Shown piece by piece: positions 54,701-64,000 of a stretch of DNA of 64,000 nucleotides. The position numbers were made by a program, and so were the translations under genes. The stretch's first letter is position 1; the number at the start of each line of letters is the position of its first letter. The notes under the pieces were generated by a model, which saw only the letters and a list, made by a program, of their open reading frames with translations, was not told where the DNA came from and ran no database searches. The stretch is taken from NCBI RefSeq assembly GCF_047496725.1, contig NC_132980.1, positions 9,530,572 to 9,594,571 of the forward strand, written 5' to 3'. The DNA comes from Anoplolepis gracilipes (taxonomy: Eukaryota; Arthropoda; Insecta; Hymenoptera; Formicidae).

Positions 54701-55548
54701 CAGCCATTGACAAAATTATTAGGCACCCTTAAATTTTCCGTATTTCTTATTTTGTAAATACTAAAAAGATTAAAAAATTTTAAGAAACTATCGATAGCAC
54801 TTTTAAAGCTAAAATTTCAAATAGTTTTTAATTTTTCGCCCAGTATCGACAACATGTCGGAAAAATACAGATTTAGTTTCAAAATTACGTATCTCGGCCA
54901 AAAAAAATTGTAGGAAAGTTTAAAAAAAAGCATTCTGTAGGCAAAATGTTGTAGTTTATAAAACGTGACTTAAATTTTTCGAGAGAAATTTTTTTACCGA
55001 GTTGCAGGGTGTCAAAAGTACAATAAAATTTTAAGAAACAAAACAATGTTTTTTTTTTTAAAGCACAGAACGAGAAAAATACAAAAAATTTTTTAAATTA
55101 CCGATAGCAACTTTAATGCGTTATCAGTACATTAAAAAATTTTTGTATTTTCCTTGTTCTGCGCTTTAAAAAAGAACATTGTTTTGTTTCTTAAAATTTT
55201 ATTGTACTTTTAGCACTTTGCAACTCGGTAAAAAAAATTTCTCTCGAAAAATTTAAGTCACGTTTTATAAACTACAACATTTTGCCTACAGAATGCTTTT
55301 TTTTAAACTTTCCTACAATTTCTTTTGGCCGAGATACATAATTTTGAAACTAAATCTGTATTTTTCAGACATGTTGTCGATACTGGGCGAAAAGTTATCG
55401 CAAACAAAAAATAAAAATAACATTTTAAAGCTTGAAATTTCAGCTTTAAAGTGCTATCGATAGTTTTTAAAAATTTTTTAATCTTTTATAGTATTTACAA
55501 AAGAAACACGGAAAATTTAAAGGTGCCTAATAATTTTGTCAATGGCTG
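54701..55548. mobile_element. Foldback / palindromic Tc1-mariner-like MITE
   Basis: 848 bp, flanked by TA (54699-54700 and 55549-55550). Almost the whole element is an inverted repeat. The left arm (about 54701-55098) and right arm (about 55131-55548) are near-identical reverse complements around a loop of about 32 bases. Both ends begin CAGCCATTGACAAAATTATT and continue AGGCACC without mismatch. The right arm is about 20 bp longer, mainly through extra A/T-rich sequence near 55400-55430. The TA duplication and the CAG...ACAAAATTATT terminal pattern resemble Tc1/mariner ends (family knowledge; assignment is inference). No coding capacity. A transcript would form a long, nearly perfect hairpin. 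Confidence 0.9.
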
Positions 55549-55708
55549 TACATGTTATGGAATTACAGGAATTAATAAAAAATGAATCTATTTATTGATT
55601 AACGATCAGGGTTAATAAATTATGTCATAGTTAATCTCGAAGGAATTTCTATAAAGATATAGTAACCAGGAGAAGGTTGCATGCAAATGATTTTATACAT
55701 CCATATAC

Positions 55709-55742
<34 letters not shown>
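55709..55742. repeat. (AT)n microsatellite
   Basis: Perfect AT repeat followed by a T run. Confidence 0.95.
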
Positions 55743-55750
<8 letters not shown>

Positions 55751-57905
55751 TGTAATAACGAAGGATTTTTTTTCATTTACGAAAGAATTCTGCTCGTCCT
55801 TTTATTTCGTACTCTCGGCTTTTCATTCGTCGTATAAGCGTGCCTGTCTCGGTGCTCTTGGGAGAGCAAGATCGAGCGGCAAGGCAACGTGCATAGCGAA
55901 TACGAGAAATATGTTCCGCGCGGAATGGAAGTCGAGGAAATGTGAAGGGACGCCGTTGCCGCACTGAGTTTTGTTAAAAATAAGAGCTCGAGGGACATGC
56001 AGAAATGGGAAATTATTCCGACGTCGACGTGATATTTCAGCAGCTGATGCAGGGCGAGCCGCGAGAATACGCGTTTCCGGATATTGTGCGATACTAAATT
56101 TATATGTATGTTGATGTACTGTATGACCTGTGCATTCCGTGCTGAAATAACGACGAGAAATGATTTCTTTGCGCGTAAGTTATTTTACGCGTCTCGTAAA
56201 AGCATTTCGAGCTCTGATGCAACTAGAGAATGTAGTTGCACACGTAGCGTAGTATTAAATTATATTATTCTATATATTTTAAATGCACATTTTTATTTTT
56301 TGCGAATTGTGACTCGCGACACGTATCGTACATTAATTGCTAATCTTGATCGAATCGAGAAATTAAGAATCAATCGCACTGATTACACAGAGCACAGATG
56401 GCATGTATCGAGAGTACTGTATCAAGGTACGAGAAGGAGCAATTAATATTTTATGCGACACTGCTTCCACTTTAATCCTCTAGCTTCTGGATACACCGTT
56501 GGGTGTGTGTGTGTGTGTCCAGAACAGTTGTACGAATCGTACATGCCGCGGAATATACGCGATATTAGCACGCAATCCAACCCTTCTTTGCCACCCCTCC
56601 CTCTCTTTGCCTTTCTCGCGAGGGAGATCGAGGGGTGTGCGAAAGGAGAGTGCAGAGACCGATCAAAAGGACATCGCGTGATGCTCGATCGTTCCGTTCT
56701 CTCCCTGTTCGTGCCACTTTTTTTCCTCGTTATTCGCATTTCAATTAACCTTGTTGTTCTCCCGTCGCTCTTTCGTTTTTTTTTTCGTCGCGTGTGTCAT
56801 CGCGGCCGATGTCCGACAACTACATACTTGTCGCGTTGTCCACATTTCGCTCACGTGTTGGGTGGGACCGTGTCATTTTGTCTTCTTCTTTTTTTTTATT
56901 TTTTTGGACAAATTTAGCGTCGATGGAAAAATTTATATGATCGATTTTTTTCTCTTACATGCTTTATGCATTAAAGGATAATACGTATTTCCAAGAAGGG
57001 TGTGTTACCCGCTGATCAGGGTGTTGCGTGTCGCGCGTTCATTACACCACGCGTCACACTTTTTTTTATATCTCAGTATAATTTAATTAAAGCCGCGGTT
57101 ACTCACATGTGACGCGCGTGTGTCGTGGCATAAATTTCTTCTTTACCCTCGCGCGCTTTTCTCTTAAAATTCATCCCCATCCTATTACGCACGATTTATC
57201 GCTCATCGTGCGCGTTACTCGAGTAAAAAGGTTTCCGTTTTATCGCCAATCTCTCGGAAGAACAAATGATTTTTGCCATAATGGCTCGTGCAGTTACAAC
57301 AAACTTTCTCATGTATCGTCGACTCACATTGAAGTGGAAATGTCTGATTGCGCGAAGACACGCAAAGTTTAACATCTTGTTCGATCCGAAACGCATACGA
57401 GCACCGACATGTGTTTGCTGTTATAAACGTTATAAATCGATAGAGACATTTAAACAATGCGCGGACAATGCAAGGTTGATTTTTCACGAGAAAAAAAAAA
57501 AAAAAAAAAAGAATTGCCGAAGCAGTCGTAGAATTTTTTTTTGAGGATTACAATTTTATGTACATGCAATTATTTTGGCACGATGTAAAATTGTGAATTC
57601 TCTCTTTGCGAGAAACTTCGCGAAATATATTCCAGGAGGAAGCGAGCGGTTGAATAAGTTAACCTGCACCAGACGTGAAGATATATCATCTTTGTATCTT
57701 CTGGTCTGATGCAACGCGACTCTGTTATATCGACGTACTTTATGCATGTGGACGATTCTCTAAAGCCACTCGAAGAGAAGATCCTTCGGCCGTTTGCGAA
57801 ATATTTATGGTAGCCAGGTATTACGCTACATTTTGTTTTTGCATACTTTATGAGTCTGTGCGAGAGACGGTTTAAGCCAAGAATCGGCAAACGTTTCTAA
57901 TGTTG

Positions 57906-57910
57906 AAAAA

Positions 57911-57953
<43 letters not shown>
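57906..57953. repeat. A run followed by (AT)n microsatellite
   Basis: Fourteen A then a perfect AT repeat of about 34 bp. Confidence 0.95.
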
Positions 57954-57954
<1 letters not shown>

Positions 57955-58281
57955 TTGTAACAAAGTAGTCTCTTTTTAGAAACCAATGATTCTAAATCTC
58001 ATGCTCGATTCATCAATTCTATGTTAACGTTACGCTTTTAAATGTTATGCGTATAAAGCTGAAACAAATCCTATCAGAGACCAGGATGTATACGTTCGTT
58101 CGCAATCTATTTCCATGACCGATCGCAATTTAACTTATTGATCGTGTTAGGAAAGTTTCCTTCGTCTTGTGTGCGCATTTAGCGTACATGTCGACTCGAT
58201 TCGAATTCACGAGTGTATGGTACATTTGGAATCGTAAAGGGCGGTGATTATATCGCTTTGCGGAATTTAGTTTGTCACTTT

Positions 58282-58286
<5 letters not shown>

Positions 58287-58312
<26 letters not shown>
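58287..58312. repeat. (GA)n microsatellite
   Basis: About 13 units. Confidence 0.94.
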
Positions 58313-58318
<6 letters not shown>

Positions 58319-59730
58319 TCTCCCCGTAAACTAGATGCGCGCTGAAACTCCGTACACGATTTGACGGAGGAGTCGCATCACGGATGTCGAGTCTCAGTTT
58401 TCGTCGGCGACATCTCGTCGGAAGTCGGGATGAGAATAAATTATCGTTGACTTGCAGATTACGTCACGTCAGTACGTACAATGGAAGGACGCGACGCGAC
58501 TTTTTTTTTTCCTTCTCTCGCTCCGCGTTCGTATTGATAAAACAGTTTCAGTTTTATACCCGGGATGGCGACTCGTCGTTCGCGAAAGGTCAAACTGTCC
58601 AGAAGAGAGACTTATATCGCGGGCGAATAAAAAGTATATTCGTATATTTTACAGCGCAACGTCATGTTTTATCACTCGAGATTTTGCGAATCAATTCTTT
58701 TCACGCAGTCGCGGAAAGTATCTCGGAGCGACGTTTGTTTTAAAAATTAACGATTGTTAAATGTATTTGTCGAATACTTTGAAGAGTAAAACGTGGAATA
58801 TTATTACGCCAAGATAGTGTCCTTTACTTAACGCTATATTTTACGAAATTTTGCTTTGAATTATTTCCTAGACGAGAGAGAGAGAGTTAATTTATATACC
58901 TTGCGACGAAAGACTGTTTTACTTTGTCAGACACCGAAGCGTAAATTTTCCTCATAAGAACAACTTCGTTTTACGTGATAAAATATTACGGTGATGATCA
59001 AAATCCGGTATACGTAAAAGGACAATGGGCCTTCGTGATGCGCGCACTGTTTTCGCGTAATTTTCTCTCATACGTGCATTAATATTTCAGGCAGCAGTTT
59101 TCACTATAAATTACGAGGATAATCAAACAGGCAGTAGCTTGGTCTTGGTGGATTGTAATTGCCGCGACGACAATTCAATGAACCGTAAATGGCGACAGTA
59201 AATGATCGCGTGCTACTAGACAAATTGTAAGTTTGTTGTAGTTACAGAGAGAAAGTTTTCGAAGGAATATAACGCACATTCGGAATAATTTATTACGATG
59301 TTATATTTTCTAGAAGTAAAAATTAGATGTACAAGGTACTTTAAATGATATTACGACTTTTATTACTACTTCGTTTAGTTGCTCATTTAGCGAGTAATTG
59401 CAAATTGAAGTTTACAAGTTTTACGATCAATTCGGAATTTCTTGATCAGAAATGAAAATTAAATGAGGAATAAGATGTTCGTCTAGTGGCTCTTTCGTTC
59501 AATTCTTTTTATTTTTTTTTTTTTCCCATCGTGCTGTCACTGACTCCAAATTGATCAAAGAGGATGAAACGTAGATAACATCTTGCGAGTGTAACTGCTA
59601 TAAAAAATTTCGCCAATCTAATCGCGAAACGCGCCTATCGCGGAGTAGTGCTTTAACTAGTTTGTGATATATCAGATAGAGAAAAAGAACAGAGAGGAAG
59701 AAAGAAACGAATAAAATAAAGAGAGAGCAA

Positions 59731-59750
59731 AGAGAGAGAGAGAGAGAGAG
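59731..59750. repeat. (GA)n microsatellite
   Basis: About 10 perfect units within a GA/AAAG-rich stretch of about 90 bp. Confidence 0.9.
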
Positions 59751-60066
59751 GAAAAGAGAGAAAAGCGTCCATTAGGAAATGAGGCATCCCAAGTTTAACG
59801 AAGTTGCGACTATAACGCTTGCACACCCGCTCATTGTTGGTTCTCATGCTCGCTTTGCTCCGAATTACTCTTTCCGGATTTGGAGAAAAAGACACAGATG
59901 CAAAAACAACCGCGTTACGTGCCTTCTCTCGTCGTGCTGGTCTCGCATTTAATCTAATGTCGCCGCACAAGACACGAGGATAATTGCTTCTCCACGAATT
60001 GCCCGCGTTTTGATAAAATTCGCCCGTTCTCTCCGAAATGTCCCTGTTTACATATTACACAGTATA

Positions 60067-60574
60067 GAGTAAACTAGAGTATGATGGCCATAGGCTGAAT
60101 TTTTTTCAATAATCGCTACATGGTGCGCTTTTTTAGTCATTATCAAAGATAATCGATTTTTCCAGTAGTTTTTTTGTGCATACATTGTTCGAAATAACGA
60201 TACTGTGAATCATGTTTTTACTTTTGACTACCTGCAAAGTTTTTCATTTGTCCACTAAAAACTGTTATAACGTCGAACAAATTACAGTCAAGCTATCGTA
60301 ATCAACGTTAGACGTATTATAAAGATATGTAAATTGTTATACGACCTATAATTTTTATTTTCGTTTTCATTATTTTGTTATAAATATTATGGTCATCTTT
60401 TCGTTAAAAGTTGGGTAAGATGGCCAATGCTTATGTTGTACTATTTTGATAATATAAAATTTCTATTAAATAATTTCCTTTTAATTTCGATAATATTACA
60501 TAATTTAAGCTTCAGGGAAGATAATATGTTTTTTGCATTTTAAAAAACTATGGCCACCTTACCCGACTTTACCC
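60067..60574 (+). mobile_element. Non-autonomous DNA transposon (MITE), family A copy 4
   Basis: 508 bp, flanked by TA (60065-60066 and 60575-60576). The left end reads GAGTAAACTAGAG and the right end GACTTTACCC, so both termini carry substitutions. It lacks about 43 bp present in copies 1 and 2 between GATAATATG and TTTTTTGCATTTT near the right end. Like copy 1 it lacks the small insertion shared by copies 2 and 3. No coding capacity. Confidence 0.9.
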
Positions 60575-63356
60575 TATCTTAATCATAAATTCGTAACGAT
60601 TTTTTAACGTAGAAAATATCTGGCTTTTAGCACGATTACGGCCCTCCTACATATTTTTCTCTTACGCGATACACTTCCAAATGCCAGTATTTTTATGCAT
60701 CGATATATCATGATTTTAATATTTATATCCTTTTAATATTATTGTGTTATATAGCTCGTGCGGTGTCGAGCTTCTTTGTGATAAAGATTAACGATTACTC
60801 GGTTATAGTGCAACGCAGCGGTAAATGATAAATCTTTGTCAGCCCAATGGCAATTATTGCTCCCGTTGTCGATGGAACAGTCGTTTTACCCGGAGCGACT
60901 ATTAATTAACGCGGCTCGATGATACCCGACACAAATATCTTTTTTTTTCGCTCCGTTGAAAAATTGAGCCTGCAAGTTTTTTTTTTTTCGCGCAAAGTTT
61001 GACACGGTTGCGGTGTAAAAATTAATATCGCCTTATATTTCGACACATCACGCACGTGGAACGATGTTTTGGTCGAATATGTTCAACATTAATGATAAGC
61101 ATCGAATCAACGGCTACAGCGGTTACGAATCATTAAGCCAGTCATGCATATACCTTGAAATATGTATGCAGATATTAACGGAGGATGCATTCACGTCGTT
61201 AATGATATGATCCATTGCTATGATAATCGACTTAATAATACGCCGTTCGATCAATCATTCGAAAGCGCGCCAAAGCTTGTTTCCCAATTTCACGTGATCT
61301 TTGTCATTGTGAACGCTAGAAACGTCAATCTGGAAATTACATTTTGGAAATTATATATCGAGACGCCGTAATAACGCATAAACGCTAACGAACCAGTGCT
61401 AAGCGCTAATCTGAGCGATATAATTGCCGATCAAACATCAATCGTAATGCAACATGTTTGCATCTAGATTAATCGAGTCGTAGAATTATATCGTGTCAAA
61501 GTCGTATACAGTCAAGGCAACGGTGAAAGACAAGTTTCTGGGTGACGGCTTCACTCAAGGGTGATCAAAGTAGCGCACGATCATTGCGCTAAAAATAATC
61601 GTCATCTTTATTAATTACGTACGTAAGTCCAAGAACTCCAACAATAAGCGGATAACAATTCGATTCAGATCGACTTTATGATATTTCGAAAATCGGATAG
61701 ATACAAAATGTTAAGGAAAAAGGGTCCACAGTCGGTATATAAATATTTTGACAGTAGATATTTTGAGAACAGAATAGTATTGATCAAAATCAGGAAAAAA
61801 GTTTAGTAACATTCTAAAATACATGTCTTCTAAACCGAATTTTGTAGATTTATTTTCGTTGGCTAAACCGTAACAGGAAATTATATCTACCGCTTCACGT
61901 GTGAAAAAAATAAGTTTACTAATTAAATACACTTTTTAACTAAACCTTACTATTCTCCGTTTAATATAAATATCGTATTGATAGCTATAATCACAATTCC
62001 TAATTATAAATTATTATTTAGTTATGTTTATTAACTGCAAAATTATTAAGTACACTCTTTTGTTTACTGCATTATGAGACAATCAATAAAAGGATAAAGA
62101 TTTCAAATAAAAAAATAGTTTGTATCTTCAAAGATATTAATTGTAAGATGTGTACTAAACTTTTTCTCGTTTTGATTAATACTGCTTGCTTTCGGAATAT
62201 GTGTGGTCTCTTTTTTAAACAACCTATAGATACAATATCTCTTACGAAAACTTGCAAGTTGCTGAATATTCATACGGGATTTAATACAATATTATACAGC
62301 AGTTAACACAGTCGAACCTTCGATGTCGGAAATATGGAGTTTTTTCGTTTTATGGATCGCGCAAAATATAAGCCGATAAGCGTAGCAATTTAGTACGATG
62401 CGAAATGGCGTCTGCGGAAATTGATGAAAAATTCGTGGCATCGCGGGGGAGGGGAGGGGGGACACAAAAGCCGAGGACTTCCGCTAATGACTCGGAAGTG
62501 TATTTTACCTCCGCCTGTCCCTCGTTCGCGGGATAAACGGCTAGATTGAGTCCTGGCCTCGGTGGCTAAAATGTAAATCCTGAAATGGAGGCTCTTTCTC
62601 AATTATATCGTTGGTGATGGATGAATCCCGGGTGTCTCGTTTTCTCGGGAAGAAGGGGAAACGACGCTTCCGTTTCCCTTTTGTCGCCGCCGGCTGGGCT
62701 TTATTCATAAATACGTATCAGGAGCGAGACGTTGGCGAAGAACGACGGTCGCTTTATCTCGGAAATCTTTTTCTCGCGAGACGGGTCGATAAATATAGCG
62801 ACCATGTAATATAGCCAGCTTCTCGTTACATCGTTACTACAAAATTTTCGAGCTTTTATTTTTCGATTATTCACGAAACTTGAGGTTCGCAGAAATCAAT
62901 TCTCTACGATGAATATTTTTGCATGAATTCAAGCGGGCGTATGTCTGCGAAATTTCCGTTAAACGAAAATCACATCTGTCGAGGAGGGATTTATCGTTAA
63001 AATGTGACGTAATAATAGCGCATTTGCAGAATCTAACGGAGGGGAGAAACTTGGTAGCGCGAGACGTCGAGCAGTTATTCGTCATCCTTTCCGTCTCATA
63101 CGGAGAGGAAAGTTTTCAACCATAATGTAGTTGTGCACATATACATACACATACGCATACACATACAAAGAGACGCGGCGCAGTCACGTACCTTGGAAAC
63201 TGGATCTCTTGGGTCTTGTTTGCCGCGTTTTCGGCTATTTTAAGGGAGACGAATCGCGCCGAGGATTCTAAACCAATTCAGCGGGCAAAAGAGCGAAAGC
63301 GCGAAAGAGCATCTAAGATGAACATAAATTACTTCCGCCTTTCGAGTCCGTTTTAC

Positions 63357-63380
63357 TTTTTTTTTTTTTTTTTTTTTTTT
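63357..63380. repeat. Poly-T tract (24 bp)
   Basis: Uninterrupted T run in otherwise mixed sequence. Confidence 0.93.
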
Positions 63381-63593
63381 ATCCCCTCACGGAATTCACT
63401 TGACGATATCGGGATAGCCCGGGACCTGTTCACGACTCACAAGCTCGCATATAAGTCTCTTATCGTATATAAATTTGCTCGGTCCTCTCCTCAAGACATT
63501 CCCGGCGGCCGTTATGGTGGAAGGATATCGCCAACAGGGAGAGAAAGAGCCGCAATGCAGGCAAGGGCGTTGTCAGGGGCGACCCTAGCGACC

Positions 63594-63716
63594 CTAAGGC
63601 CTCATTCGCATTGAATTTTGCGGCGAATCCGTTTGCGGAACGGCACCCACGTGTTCCATCGGTCTTTGGATTCTCGATTCGATGGTGCCGGCCATGCGGA
63701 CGTAATGCGGTTCCAT
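63594..63716 (-). CDS. Weak candidate small ORF, 40 codons
   Basis: A minus-strand frame from ATG (63716) to TAG (63594-63596). The start has a G at +4, and an in-frame TGA lies nine codons upstream. The peptide starts MEPHYVRMAGTIESR and ends NSMRMRP. Its amino-acid mix is balanced, unlike the repeat-driven frames elsewhere, and it lies in CpG-richer DNA. No family recognised, no good splice sites at either end, and longer frames exist on both strands over the same bases (94 codons minus, 112 plus). It may be chance. Confidence 0.12.
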   Translation of the reverse strand: MEPHYVRMAGTIESRIQRPMEHVGAVPQTDSPQNSMRMRP

Positions 63717-64000
63717 CGGCGTGAACCTCCAAACGCCCCGTCATTTTTCAGCCGCGCCGATTTTGATGTTGATGTTCACGATGAATTGCGAGATGGGGAT
63801 CCGGTGGACCGGCGCGATATCAATGATAATCGCGACGGGAGAGAAATGTTTGAATTTCCGATGCGCATCGTACGTGTGACGCACATTCTCGAATTTTCGT
63901 CCTTGCTTTTCGAATTTCTTCCATCGAAATATCTCGTGTTATTTTTCCTATTTTAAATCCCTTCTCCCCCTCCCCTCCCCCCGTAGTCTCGTAATCTCGG

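Larger units (their letters stand above)
55551..60064. other. Non-coding interval
   Basis: No exon recognised. Frames up to 154 codons (56453-56917, plus strand) overlap an opposing 98-codon frame and show no domain. AT, GA and A-run repeats are listed separately or lie at 57491-57510. Confidence 0.5.
60577..64000. other. Non-coding interval to the window end
   Basis: AT-rich at about 61.7-62.3 kb, CpG-richer from 62.4 kb. A T run lies at 63357-63380. G-rich strings at 62445-62461 (plus strand) and 63966-63982 (minus strand) have nearly mirrored run lengths (5-4-6 and 6-4-5, separated by single A). Apart from one weak small frame, no exon is supported. Confidence 0.45.

Noticed and set aside
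56453..56917. 154-codon plus-strand frame with hydrophobic stretches
   Set aside because: Hydrophobicity comes from T-rich DNA; it overlaps a 98-codon antisense frame and shows no domain or splice support.

Overview
The window looks like intergenic or intronic DNA from an animal nuclear genome, most likely an insect and plausibly an ant or other hymenopteran. The reasons are: no dense coding on either strand, no bacterial gene organisation, very many long (CT/GA)n, (AT)n, (CA/TG)n and poly-T tracts, abundant CpG, alternation of AT-rich and CpG-rich blocks, and short non-autonomous DNA transposons with TA target duplications. The lineage call is inference; no species-diagnostic gene is visible.

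Layout: 1-20.8 kb is non-coding, with one 576-bp transposon copy (1114-1689), many microsatellites and a strongly AT-rich block at about 10.46-14.4 kb. At 20.8-21.8 kb a CpG-rich interval holds the one credible protein-coding exon, on the + strand: a 51-codon first coding exon (21625-21777) with an upstream in-frame stop and a strong splice donor (AAG|GTAAGC). From 21.8 kb onward no further exon is recognised. This is either a very long first intron or unrelated intergenic DNA. It contains three more copies of the same transposon family (35688-36250, 40613-41164, 60067-60574) and an 848-bp almost completely palindromic foldback element (54701-55548). AT-rich deserts lie at about 30.5-31.1, 46.1-47.2 and 48.9-49.7 kb. 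GC-rich patches with possible G-quadruplex motifs lie near 5.96, 53.2, 62.45 and 63.97 kb.

No rRNA, tRNA, CRISPR array, autonomous transposase, reverse transcriptase, viral gene or conserved protein domain could be recognised. Most long open frames come from microsatellites read as (SL)n or (RE)n, or from CpG-rich sequence that is poor in stops. The window is dominated by repeats and possible regulatory DNA, and I did not find a convincing new multi-gene system. The best points for follow-up are the orphan first exon, the two non-autonomous transposon families, and a TATA box plus C/EBP-type palindrome near 47.5 kb.
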